Shown here: in pieces, positions 1-9,357 of the stretch | Position numbering within the stretch: position 1 is the stretch's first letter | How the letters are laid out: each line of letters opens with the position of its first letter | Assembly: GCA_027486415.1 (NCBI GenBank) | Contig: JAIXPC010000005.1 | Span: 1 to 39,026 of the forward strand | Length of the DNA stretch: 39,026 nt | DNA from: Sphingomonadales bacterium | GTDB lineage: Bacteria; Pseudomonadota; Alphaproteobacteria; Sphingomonadales; Sphingomonadaceae | Direction: 5' to 3' | Notes under the pieces: generated by a model | What the model was told of the DNA's origin: nothing | Databases searched by the model: none | The model's input: the letters and a program-made list of their open reading frames with translations, nothing else | Program-made: the position numbers and the translations under genes

Positions 1-3
1 ACG

Positions 4-1611
<1,608 letters not shown>

Positions 1612-1618
1612 CGGCGCC

Positions 1619-2035
1619 TCAGGCGTCGTTGCCGTCATCCTCCCCATCATCATCGCTGACCATGGCGGCCAGCGGGTCTTCACCCGTGTCGGCGACCTCG
1701 TCCATGTCGTCGGGCAGGCCGCCCATCATGTCGTCGTCGTGCCCGTCCATCGGCCCGGCAGGCGTGCCGGGCATCTCTTCGTCGCCATCGTCCATCAGCG
1801 GTTCGCCGGCAAAGGCGCCCATGTCGACCCGGCCTGATGTCACCATCTGCTTCATCATGTCGACGGTGTCGTGCACGCCGCCATCATCGTCGGTGATGCC
1901 GCCGTGCGGCTTTTCGCTGTCGAGCGGATCGGGGCCGGCATCAGGGTGCAGCGCGTCTTCGGCGACGGCCTGGGCCTGATCGGCCTCGCGTTGTTCGTTG
2001 TTGTCTTCGTCTTCCAGGTCGCGCGGGTTGGTCAT
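1619..2035 (-). CDS. Small, extremely acidic protein of unknown function
   Basis: I do not recognise this 138-residue protein. About a third of its residues are Asp or Glu (roughly 44), against only five Lys/Arg. It is also rich in Met (12) and Gly, with runs such as DDDMM and DDMDE, and has no signal peptide or membrane segment. The composition suggests an intrinsically disordered, possibly cation- or protein-binding polypeptide, but no function can be assigned. The reading frame is supported by a strong Shine-Dalgarno sequence, GGAGGT, five bases before the ATG. It follows the radical SAM gene on the same strand after 47 bases, so the two may be co-transcribed. Confidence 0.7.
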   Translation of the reverse strand: MTNPRDLEDEDNNEQREADQAQAVAEDALHPDAGPDPLDSEKPHGGITDDDGGVHDTVDMMKQMVTSGRVDMGAFAGEPLMDDGDEEMPGTPAGPMDGHDDDMMGGLPDDMDEVADTGEDPLAAMVSDDDGEDDGNDA

Positions 2036-2082
2036 GGTGCACCTCCGCAGGGGAAACGTGCGGAGCGCGGCGGTTGTTCCGG

Positions 2083-3159
2083 TCAGAACAGGCTGAGCTG
2101 GTCCGTCGGCGGGCGGAAGCGGCTGCAGTCGAGCGGGATGCGATCACGGGAGAGGCCGGCTGCGGTGCAGGCCTTGATGAAGCGCTGCCGCATCAGGCCG
2201 GCATAGGGGCCTTGCCCCTGGAAACGGCTGAAGAAATCGGGGTCATTGTCCTTGCCGCCGCGCATCTGGGTGACATGGTGCATGATTCGGGCGGCGCGAT
2301 CGGGGAAATGCTCCGCCAGCCAGTCACGAAACAGCGGCGCGACCTCGTGCGGCAGGCGGACGGGGATGGAATAGGCACCCTGAGCGCCCGCCGCGGCAGC
2401 CGCCGCGATGATGGCTTCGATCTCGTGATCGTTCAGCGCGGGGACCATCGGCGACAGCGAGACGAACACGGGGATGCCGGCGTCGCTCAGGCGGCGGATG
2501 GCGGCGATGCGGCGCGGTGGGGTGGCGGCGCGCGGCTCCATCAGGCGGGCAAGTTTCGCATCGAGGCTGGTGACGCTGATCATCACGGCGGCCAACCCGC
2601 GCGCCGCCATGGCGGCGAGGATGTCGATGTCGCGGCACACCCGGTCTGACTTGGTGGTGATGGTGACGGGGTGATCGCAGCCGGCCAACACTTCGAGGAT
2701 CTGGCGGGTGATCCTCCACTCGCGCTCGATTGGTTGATAAGGATCGGTGTTGGTACCCAGCGCGATGGGCTGGCACTGGTAACCGCGTCTGGCCAGCTCG
2801 GCCTTCAGCAGCGCCGGGGCCTCGGGCTTGGCAAACAGCCGGCTTTCGAAATCGAGGCCGGGCGACAGGTCGTGATAGGCGTGGGTGGGCCGGGCAAAGC
2901 AGTAGACGCAGCCATGTTCGCAGCCGCGATAGGCATTGATCGAACGATCGAACGGCACATCGGGCGACTGGTTGCGGGTGATGATCGTGCGCGGCCGTTC
3001 AACCGTCACCGCCGTCCGCAGCGGCGGCGGCGCATCGTCCACCGTCGCGGCATCGTCCAGCCAATCGCCATCGGCTTCGCGGGTGGCGAGGCCAAAGCGG
3101 GTGGGAAGGGCGTTGCCGGTGGCGCCGCGCCCCCGTGTGGTGCCGCGTGGTGTGGACAT
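2083..3159 (-). CDS. PA0069-family radical SAM protein (SplB-like, COG1533)
   Basis: This is a radical S-adenosylmethionine enzyme of 358 residues. The iron-sulfur motif CxxxCxxC is complete (C80, C84 and C87, in RGCEHGCVYCFARPTH) and is followed by a TIM-barrel-like region. The family (PA0069/Rv2578c type) belongs to the same broad group as spore photoproduct lyase and is often labelled DNA repair photolyase, but its substrate is not established. The ATG at 3159 (MSTPRG) is preferred over an upstream in-frame TTG, because relatives begin shortly before the RGRG segment. A GTTC-N7-GTTC direct repeat at 3184-3198, 24 bases before the start, is an exact match to the alphaproteobacterial LexA consensus and suggests SOS control. 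It lies 49 bases downstream of the exoribonuclease gene. Confidence 0.9.
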   Translation of the reverse strand: MSTPRGTTRGRGATGNALPTRFGLATREADGDWLDDAATVDDAPPPLRTAVTVERPRTIITRNQSPDVPFDRSINAYRGCEHGCVYCFARPTHAYHDLSPGLDFESRLFAKPEAPALLKAELARRGYQCQPIALGTNTDPYQPIEREWRITRQILEVLAGCDHPVTITTKSDRVCRDIDILAAMAARGLAAVMISVTSLDAKLARLMEPRAATPPRRIAAIRRLSDAGIPVFVSLSPMVPALNDHEIEAIIAAAAAAGAQGAYSIPVRLPHEVAPLFRDWLAEHFPDRAARIMHHVTQMRGGKDNDPDFFSRFQGQGPYAGLMRQRFIKACTAAGLSRDRIPLDCSRFRPPTDQLSLF

Positions 3160-3183
3160 CCCGGCAGGATATGGCAGAAACAA

Positions 3184-3198
3184 GAACAGAAAAAGAAC
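3184..3198 (-). promoter_or_regulatory. Candidate LexA (SOS) box, GTTC-N7-GTTC
   Basis: Read on the minus strand, the site is GTTC, seven T-rich bases, then GTTC. This is the direct-repeat LexA operator known from alphaproteobacteria. It sits in a 49-base AT-rich gap between the exoribonuclease stop and the radical SAM start, 24 bases upstream of the latter's ATG, where it could overlap a promoter. One chance match in a window this size would not be surprising, so position and T-rich spacer are the main support. Confidence 0.5.
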
Positions 3199-3208
3199 AA
3201 AACGCCAC

Positions 3209-3661
3209 TCAGGCCGAAATATTCCCCATCGCCAGTGCCTCGCGGATCAGCACCTCACGGCGCAGCGCCTCGGCATCGGCAAGGGCATTGTGGGGCCGGC
3301 GGCTCATGCTGGCCGTGTCGAAACCGGGCAGGTTGACCAGATCGAAACGCACCTGCGGCACGGCGCGGCGACCGCGGAAGGCGAGCAGGGCCGCGGCGTG
3401 GGCAATATCCTCGGGCCAGTCGGCCACCATCACCGGGTGGGGATCGTCGATCAGATAGGCGGTGAGCGCCGCCACCACGTCGGCCCGGCTGTGCGGGATG
3501 GCCCCCAGATGCGGCATGACATGTTCGGCCACCCAGCTGGTGGGGCGGTGGCAGGGCAGCACGGCATAGAAACTGGGATGGCCTTCCGCTTCCGGCACCA
3601 GCGCGATGGAAATCAGCGGGCCGTCAAAACCGTTGAATTCACAATCGAGGAAGTAACGCAC
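3209..3661 (-). CDS. DEDDh 3'-5' exoribonuclease-like protein (Rv2179c type)
   Basis: This predicted small RNase-T-like nuclease has 150 residues when started at the GTG at 3661, giving MRYFLDCEF, the expected N-terminus for this family. The metal-binding acidic pair is D6-x-E8 (LDCEF). A further Asp lies in ADWPED (81 or 85), and the C-terminal HxxxxD is H124/D129 (PHNALADAEALRRE). Together these make a complete DEDDh set. A longer frame begins at a GTG at 3709, but it overlaps moaB and adds residues outside the domain. The start is five bases after the moaB stop, with AAGG just upstream, so translation is probably coupled to moaB. The in vivo RNA substrate is unknown. Confidence 0.8.
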   Translation of the reverse strand: MRYFLDCEFNGFDGPLISIALVPEAEGHPSFYAVLPCHRPTSWVAEHVMPHLGAIPHSRADVVAALTAYLIDDPHPVMVADWPEDIAHAAALLAFRGRRAVPQVRFDLVNLPGFDTASMSRRPHNALADAEALRREVLIREALAMGNISA

Positions 3662-3666
3662 TTGCC

Positions 3667-4194
3667 TTACCGTTCGCGCAGCCGCGGGATCAGCTCGACG
3701 AAGTTGCACGGCCGGTGGCGGGCGTCGAGCTGGCTCGCCAGGATGCCGTCCCAGCCGTCCTTCACGGCGCCGGTGGAGCCGGGCAGGCAGAAGATATAGG
3801 TGCCGCGGGCAAGGCCGGCGCAGGCGCGCGACTGGATGGTGGAGGTGCCGATCGACTGGAAGCTGAGCCAGCGGAACAGCTCGCCAAAGCCGGGAATGGG
3901 CTTTTCGATGACCTGGTCCAGCGCTTCGGGGGTGACATCGCGCCCGGTAACGCCGGTGCCGCCAGTGGTGATGATGACATCGACGGCCGGATCATCGATC
4001 CAGGCATTGAGCTGCGCGACAAGCGCCGGCACCTCGTCCCTGATGATGGTGCGGGCGGCAAGGACATGGCCGGCAGTGCTGAGCCGCGCCACCAGCGTGT
4101 CGCCCGATGTGTCGTTCGCGGCCACGCGGGTGTCGCTCACCGTGGCAACGGCGATGTGGAGCGGCACGAACGCAAGCGACTCATCGATGGGCAT
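3667..4194 (-). CDS. moaB: Molybdenum cofactor biosynthesis protein MoaB
   Basis: This is a MogA/MoaB-fold protein that binds molybdopterin and adenylates it, or helps to, during Mo/W cofactor synthesis in the cytoplasm. Its 175 residues match the family length. The signature [15 protein letters not shown] at residues 76-90 contains the GGTG loop and the conserved Asp (D86), and the C-terminal [11 protein letters not shown] segment is typical. The ATG at 4194 is chosen because the longer open frame upstream is Arg/Pro-rich and lacks family similarity. It heads a leftward group with the exoribonuclease and is divergent from the VOC gene, with 65 bases between the starts. No other Mo-cofactor genes are nearby. 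Confidence 0.9.
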   Translation of the reverse strand: MPIDESLAFVPLHIAVATVSDTRVAANDTSGDTLVARLSTAGHVLAARTIIRDEVPALVAQLNAWIDDPAVDVIITTGGTGVTGRDVTPEALDQVIEKPIPGFGELFRWLSFQSIGTSTIQSRACAGLARGTYIFCLPGSTGAVKDGWDGILASQLDARHRPCNFVELIPRLRER

Positions 4195-4259
4195 GAACGA
4201 TGCTAGGCTGCTCGTGGCCGTCTTGTCATGGTGGCAGAACGGCGAGGGGAGTGACGGTG

Positions 4260-4640
4260 ATGGCGCGGATGATGGCAATGATCTGTGCAGGCGACCGCGA
4301 ACGGGCGCGGGCCTTCTACCGCGATGTGCTGGGGCCCGTGTTCGGTATCGGGGCACCCGCGATCGACCATTTCGGCGACCAGTTCCCTTGCGGCGACGGC
4401 TTCATCCGGCTGACGGCGCTTCCGAACTGGCAGGCAGGCCAGTATCCGGTGCTGGGCTGGCAGGTGGAGGATGCCGCCGCCGCCGTGGCCGGGCTGGCGG
4501 CTGCTGGCGTCAAGATGCTGATCTATCCGGACTTTGGCCAGGACGAGCAGGGCCTGTGGCATTCCCCTGATGGCCGAGCCCGCATTGCCTGGTTCAATGA
4601 CAGCGAAGGCAATCTGTTGAGCCTGACAGAGCAGCGTTGA
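4260..4640 (+). CDS. VOC (glyoxalase/bleomycin-resistance fold) family protein
   Basis: This small 126-residue protein has the vicinal oxygen chelate fold. It opens with [25 protein letters not shown], the usual first strand and helix of the family, and ends with the paired strand [16 protein letters not shown], where the family often places a metal-ligand Glu (EGN). Members include glyoxalase I-like isomerases, dioxygenases and resistance proteins, and which applies cannot be told here. The ATG at 4260 is preferred because GAGGGGA lies nine bases upstream. A GTG one codon earlier is possible. An upstream ATG at 4200 would leave no room for a promoter facing moaB. Confidence 0.8.
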   Translation: MARMMAMICAGDRERARAFYRDVLGPVFGIGAPAIDHFGDQFPCGDGFIRLTALPNWQAGQYPVLGWQVEDAAAAVAGLAAAGVKMLIYPDFGQDEQGLWHSPDGRARIAWFNDSEGNLLSLTEQR

Positions 4641-4711
4641 GGATCAACGCGGGCGAGTGTGACGGGAACGGCCGTGGGGCCCGGGGCGCGGCGCGCTTTT
4701 GACGGCTGGGT

Positions 4712-6613
4712 CTATTTGCCGCCGGCGACGGCGCGATCGTCGCTGGGCCAGGCTTCGGGGATGAAGCTGCCGGGTTCGGGACGCGGGCGGATGGGCAGCG
4801 GATCGCGTTTCACGGCGAGCGTGCCGCCCAGGCCGGGCAGGCGCGGCCACAGCCCTTGCGCGATGGCATCAAGCGATGGCGGCACCAGCCCGTCGCGCAG
4901 TTCGTACATCCACAGGTTGCGGAGCACGATTTCGACATAGTGGCGGGTTTCGCGATAGGGGATGGATTCGATGAACAGCAGCGGATCGCCCTGATCGTCC
5001 AGCGTGCGGTTCCACGTCTGCACTGAACCGGGGCCGGCATTGTAGGCAGCGATGATCTTGGGCAGCAGGCCGGCGGTGATCGGCATCTTGCCCAGCACCT
5101 CGAGATAGGTCTGGCCCAGTTCGAAATTATAGGCCGGATCGGCCAGATCGCCGATGACGCTGGCGGCATCGGGGGTTTCCTTCAGGATGCGGCGGTTCAC
5201 CAGTGCCTGCGTATCGGGCATCAGCTGCATCAGGCCCCGGGCCCCGGTGCGGCTGGTGGCGGTGGTGATGAAGGCCGATTCCTGCAGGGCGTGGGCAAAG
5301 GCCAGGCTGCGCGGCACGCGCCAGCCGCGGAACGGCACCCATTCGGGTGCCGGGAAACGCGCCGACAGCGGCGCGGTGAGGCCAACGGGCGGGCGGGTCG
5401 CGAGGCTGTATTGCGTGGCCGGCAGATCAAGCCGGGCGGCAAGGCGCAGGATGGCGGGATAGGCATCGGCCGCCGCAGTGGCGGCAAGGTGGCGAAGCTC
5501 GCGGTCGGCAAGGCCGAGCTGGCCGATTTCCACCAGCGCGGCGGCGCGGCGGGCACCGGGAAGATTCTGGAGGAAGTTCCAATCCGCGGTGATGAAATCA
5601 GGTTCGCGCCAGTCAAGGCCCTGATCCTGCCCCAGCGTGCGGCGGGCGAGCAGGCCATAGAAGCTGGCGACGAATGCGGCGGCCTTGCCCATGCGGTTGG
5701 CGCGGGCGGCCTGATCGCCGGCAAGGCCCCAGCTGCGCCCGGCCCAGAAGGCACCGGCGGCGCGGATATCTTCGCTGCCGGTTTTGACCAGATCGAATGC
5801 CTGGGCGGCATCGCGCCAGCGGCCAAGGCGGAAGGCGGCAAGCCCGGCGGTCCATGCGCCGTCCGACGCGCCCTGGCCGAGGCCGGATGTGGCCTCCAGA
5901 CCCATGCGCCAGGCGGCGAGATCATCGCCCATGCGATAATGGTTCCAGGCGATGCGGGCAGCGAGATCGGCGCGGGCGTAGGGCGACAGCAGCGGTGCCT
6001 GTGCCAGCCACAGCCGTTCCGCTTCATCGTTGCGATCGGCGGCGAGCAGCGGCTTCAGCCGGGCCGAAAGATCGCCATCGGCGGGCAGGCCTTCGATGCG
6101 GACGGGGGCGGCGGCGGTGCGGAACGGGCGTACTTCGGGCAGCAGTGGCAGCGGTGCGCTGTCGGCCCCCGGCATGCCATCGGCGATGCGGGCGATGCGC
6201 GGGGCCAGCGGCTGATCGGGATTGGCGGTGAGCCAGGCGACGAGATCGGCGCGCGTCTGTTTCGCCGTGCCGCGCGCCACGATCAGCGCGGCGCGGGCGG
6301 TTTCGGTGAGCAGGCCGGGCGGCAGGCTGGCCAGTGCGCGTTCGGCGGCGCTGGTACGGCCAGCATCGAGATCGAGGAAGATCTGGCGGAAGGCGGCGCG
6401 TTCTTCCTCGCTCAGCTGAGGCGGCACCAGGCGCTGGCGCTGCGTGATGCCGGTGCGGGCGGCGGTGACCGTTTGCAGCGGTTGCGATGCCGGCGGCAGG
6501 GTCGTGATCGGCGGCGGCGTTGGCGGCGCGGGCGGCAGCAGGGCGGGCGGAATGGTGATGGCCGCCGCCATGGTCGGGGTCAGCGCCAGCAACAGGGCAA
6601 GGGCACGCGTCAT
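4712..6613 (-). CDS. Exported soluble lytic murein transglycosylase (Slt70-like)
   Basis: This periplasmic muramidase-like enzyme cleaves peptidoglycan strands with formation of 1,6-anhydro-muramic ends. The 633-residue protein has a signal peptide (cleavage near residue 18, after MAAA), then a Pro-rich stretch (20-45), a long helical superhelix region and a C-terminal SLT domain at about 430-575. The catalytic glutamate is E445 in ALQESAF, followed by GARGLMQLMP and AAYNAGPG, the standard family motifs. Its ATG overlaps the stop of the upstream uracil-DNA-glycosylase-like gene by four bases (ATGA), so the two are translationally coupled. It converges on the VOC gene with about 70 bases between. 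Confidence 0.93.
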   Translation of the reverse strand: MTRALALLLALTPTMAAAITIPPALLPPAPPTPPPITTLPPASQPLQTVTAARTGITQRQRLVPPQLSEEERAAFRQIFLDLDAGRTSAAERALASLPPGLLTETARAALIVARGTAKQTRADLVAWLTANPDQPLAPRIARIADGMPGADSAPLPLLPEVRPFRTAAAPVRIEGLPADGDLSARLKPLLAADRNDEAERLWLAQAPLLSPYARADLAARIAWNHYRMGDDLAAWRMGLEATSGLGQGASDGAWTAGLAAFRLGRWRDAAQAFDLVKTGSEDIRAAGAFWAGRSWGLAGDQAARANRMGKAAAFVASFYGLLARRTLGQDQGLDWREPDFITADWNFLQNLPGARRAAALVEIGQLGLADRELRHLAATAAADAYPAILRLAARLDLPATQYSLATRPPVGLTAPLSARFPAPEWVPFRGWRVPRSLAFAHALQESAFITTATSRTGARGLMQLMPDTQALVNRRILKETPDAASVIGDLADPAYNFELGQTYLEVLGKMPITAGLLPKIIAAYNAGPGSVQTWNRTLDDQGDPLLFIESIPYRETRHYVEIVLRNLWMYELRDGLVPPSLDAIAQGLWPRLPGLGGTLAVKRDPLPIRPRPEPGSFIPEAWPSDDRAVAGGK

Positions 6614-7338
6614 GCCAGCGCTGCCTTGAAGGCCTTCAGATGTTCAAAGGCCTGGCGTTTCAGTTCGATATTGCCGGCAAAGGTGCGCGGGTGGATCGAT
6701 GGCAGCAGTTTGGCGCCGGCCCAATCGAACCACTGGCCCCGGCTGCTGGCGCGGCGCGCATCCGGCCCGGCGATTTCGGCGGCGATCTGGCCCAGCGCCA
6801 GCACGTGGCGCGGGGGCGACAGCGCGGCCAGCCGCTCCACCACCGGCGTGAAGCGGGCGAGGGCTTGCGGGGTCGGTTCGCCATCACCGGGCGTCGGCCA
6901 TTGCAGGCGGCTGACCAGCGCGGCCTTCGTCCAGTCGAGATCGATGGCGGCGAGCATCTTCGTGATGGTGGCGCGGTGATCGGTATCGGCATCCGGACGG
7001 TCGATCAGCACCCAGATGCCGCTTTCGATGGCGCCATCGAACAGCAGGGGCGGGCGGGTGCGGGCGTCGGGGAAACGGCCGAGCAGCGCCAGCAGCGCCG
7101 GCACGTCGGCGCAGGCCAGAGCGGGATGTTCGGCGGGCGGTGGCGGGGCCTTGGGTTTTGGCGCGGCAGCGGAGGGGACAGGGTCAGAAGCAGGGGAGGG
7201 AGGGGCCACCGGTTCCAGCGGGGCGGCCAGCCACTGGCGCGGCACATCGTCAACCGCGACATCAACGCCGGCCGCGACAAGAAATGCCAACGCTTCGGCA
7301 GCGTTGGCCGTGGGCAGGATGGGTGCGGCGGCAGACAC
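6610..7338 (-). CDS. Uracil-DNA glycosylase-like protein with degenerate active site
   Basis: The C-terminal half resembles family 4/5 uracil-DNA glycosylases: KMLAAIDLD, a central helix, VLALGQIAAE, then RGQWFDW and LPSIHPRTF, with the conserved His-Pro at 216-217. The normally invariant first motif (GEAPG with following acidic residues) is replaced by WVLIDRPDADTD at 109-120. Only one cysteine (C76) remains, so the four-Cys iron-sulfur cluster cannot form. A Pro-rich linker occupies about 40-72. It may have changed or lost activity. The start is uncertain: GTG at 7338 gives 242 residues and TTG at 7374 gives 254, and neither has a clear ribosome binding site. The gene overlaps the transglycosylase start by four bases. 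Confidence 0.72.
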   Translation of the reverse strand: MSAAAPILPTANAAEALAFLVAAGVDVAVDDVPRQWLAAPLEPVAPPSPASDPVPSAAAPKPKAPPPPAEHPALACADVPALLALLGRFPDARTRPPLLFDGAIESGIWVLIDRPDADTDHRATITKMLAAIDLDWTKAALVSRLQWPTPGDGEPTPQALARFTPVVERLAALSPPRHVLALGQIAAEIAGPDARRASSRGQWFDWAGAKLLPSIHPRTFAGNIELKRQAFEHLKAFKAALA

Positions 7339-7456
7339 GGCGGACAAAAAGCGTGAGGTTGCACGTCTGGTCAAGCCTTTGCAGGGTGGCTATCTGTTCA
7401 GGCGAGTCAATATTGCGCCAGCCTGATGCGCCTTGGGCCGGGAAGGGACGAGACAC

Positions 7457-9106
7457 GTGAGCGAACGGGAATCGATGCCGTATGATCTGGTGATCGTTGG
7501 CGGCGGGCCGGCGGGCCTTTCGGCAGCAATCCGCGCCAAGCAGGAAGCCCAGCGGCTGGGTGTCGAACTGTCGGTGTGCGTGCTGGAAAAGGGCAGCGAG
7601 ATCGGCGCGCACATCCTGTCGGGCGCCGTCGTCGATCCGCGCGCGCTGGATGAACTGCTGCCGGAATGGCGCACGATGGATTCGCCGTTGACCGTGCCGG
7701 TGACGGAGAATCACCACTGGATCCTGACCGAAACGACCAAGCGCGAATTCCCGCATGGCCTGCTGCCGCCGTTCATGCACAACACGGGCTGTTACACGGT
7801 GTCGCTGGGCAATCTCACCCGCTGGCTGGCCGGGCAGGCCGAGGCAGTCGGTGTCGAGATCTTCCCCGGCTTTGCCGCCGCTGAAGTGCTCTACAACGAC
7901 GATGGCAGCGTGAAGGGCGTGGCCACTGGCGACATGGGCATCGCCAGGGACGGTTCGAAGAAGCACAGCTGGACGCCGGGTCTGGAAATCCACGCCAAAT
8001 ATACCTTCTTCGCCGAAGGCGCGCGCGGGCATCTGTCGAAGCAGATCATCCAGCGTTACGACCTCAGGAAGAACAGCCAGCCGCAGATCTATGGCATCGG
8101 CCTCAAGGAATTGTGGGACATTCCGGCCGAAAAACACGTGCCGGGCAAGGTGATCCACAGCCAGGGCTGGCCGCTTTCTGACGCCAACGGCGGCGGCTTC
8201 ATCTATCATCAGGCGGGTGGCCAGGTGGCGATCGGTTTTTCGGTGTGGCTGAACTATGACAACCCGCACCTGTCGCCGTTCGAGGAGTTCCAGCGCTGGA
8301 AGACCCACCCGGCGGTGCGCGAAATCCTGGAAGGCGGCCGCCGCGTGAGTTACGGCGCGCGCGCCATCAACGATGGCGGCTGGCAGGCCGTGCCACAGCT
8401 GGCCTTCCCTGGCGGCGCACTGATCGGCTGTTCGGCCGGTTTCGTGAACGTGCCGCGCATCAAGGGCAGCCACACTGCGATGAAGACCGGCATGATGGCC
8501 GCCGAAGCGGCGGTGGCGGCGATTGCGGCCCAGCGCGGCGGCGACACGCTCGCCGACTACGATGCGGCCTACAAGAAGAGCTGGGTGCATGACGAGCTGA
8601 AGATGGTCCGCAACGTGCTGCCGGCCGTCGAGAAGTTCGGCAATGTCGTCGGCACCGCGCTGGGCGGCGTCATGATGTGGATGGAATATCTGGGCTATGA
8701 ACTGCCCTTCACCTTCAAGCTGACGCCGGACAACACGCACATGCGCCGGAAGGACGATGCGCCGAAGATCGTCTATCCCAAGCCCGATGGCGTGATCAGC
8801 TTTGACCGGTTGTCGAGCGTGTTCCTTTCGAACACCAACCACGAGGAAGACCAGCCCTGTCACCTGACGCTGAAGGACCCTTCGGTGCCGGTGGAGGTGA
8901 ACTACGCGCTGTATGACGAACCGGCGCAGCGTTATTGCCCGGCAGGCGTCTACGAAATCGTCGGCGTTGAGGAAAACGCGCCGCGCCTGCAGATCAACGC
9001 GCAGAACTGCGTCCATTGCAAGACGTGCGATATCAAGGACATGACGCAGAATATCGTGTGGGTGGTGCCGGAAGGCGGCGGCGGCCCGAACTATCCGAAT
9101 ATGTAG
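7457..9106 (+). CDS. Electron-transfer flavoprotein:ubiquinone oxidoreductase (ETF-QO)
   Basis: This membrane-associated flavoprotein passes electrons from ETF, reduced by acyl-CoA and other dehydrogenases, to ubiquinone. The 549-residue protein has the N-terminal FAD motif GGGPAG (15-20), the ETF-QO-specific EKGSEIGAHILSGAV segment, and a C-terminal [4Fe-4S] domain with C494, C518, C521 and C524 (NCVHCKTCDIKD). It ends in the GGGGPNYPNM tail common to the family. The GTG at 7457 gives MSERESMPYD, the expected N-terminus, with GGAAGGGA about ten bases upstream. It is divergent from the glycosylase-like gene (118 bases) and is followed by a strong terminator. The fatty-acid ligase at the left edge would feed the same pathway. 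Confidence 0.96.
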   Translation: MSERESMPYDLVIVGGGPAGLSAAIRAKQEAQRLGVELSVCVLEKGSEIGAHILSGAVVDPRALDELLPEWRTMDSPLTVPVTENHHWILTETTKREFPHGLLPPFMHNTGCYTVSLGNLTRWLAGQAEAVGVEIFPGFAAAEVLYNDDGSVKGVATGDMGIARDGSKKHSWTPGLEIHAKYTFFAEGARGHLSKQIIQRYDLRKNSQPQIYGIGLKELWDIPAEKHVPGKVIHSQGWPLSDANGGGFIYHQAGGQVAIGFSVWLNYDNPHLSPFEEFQRWKTHPAVREILEGGRRVSYGARAINDGGWQAVPQLAFPGGALIGCSAGFVNVPRIKGSHTAMKTGMMAAEAAVAAIAAQRGGDTLADYDAAYKKSWVHDELKMVRNVLPAVEKFGNVVGTALGGVMMWMEYLGYELPFTFKLTPDNTHMRRKDDAPKIVYPKPDGVISFDRLSSVFLSNTNHEEDQPCHLTLKDPSVPVEVNYALYDEPAQRYCPAGVYEIVGVEENAPRLQINAQNCVHCKTCDIKDMTQNIVWVVPEGGGGPNYPNM

Positions 9107-9164
9107 CGCAGCCGGGCGAGCGCGTGAGCCGCGCGCCGACTCCGGCAAGCTCGGCCGGCGAGCG

Positions 9165-9195
9165 AAAAGGGCGGGGCCAACACCCCGCCCTTTTT
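9165..9195 (+). terminator. Intrinsic terminator after ETF-QO
   Basis: A perfect eight-base stem, GGGCGGGG paired with CCCCGCCC, has a six-base loop. It is preceded by AAAA and followed by TTTTT. It lies 58 bases after the ETF-QO stop and could work in both directions. Confidence 0.92.
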
Positions 9196-9357
9196 GATTC
9201 GTCCGACGGCGTGGCTTTGCCACGCCCCCTTCGTTCCTTCCTTCCTCCGATCCCCACATCCCACCCCCACCCCCTCCCGCCAGCGGGAGGGAAGCCGCGC
9301 GGCCCCATCACCGCACCCTCTCGACAAGCCGCGCACACCCCGCCATCGTTCCCTCAC
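9196..9357. repeat. Intergenic palindromes (REP-like)
   Basis: Between the ETF-QO terminator and the TPR gene lie two perfect palindromes: GGCGTGGC/GCCACGCC with a three-base loop at 9208-9226, and CCCTCCCGC/GCGGGAGGG with a two-base loop at 9272-9291. The second has the look of the short GC-rich palindromes scattered between genes in sphingomonads. The remainder is C-rich on this strand and shows no open frame or clear promoter. Confidence 0.55.
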
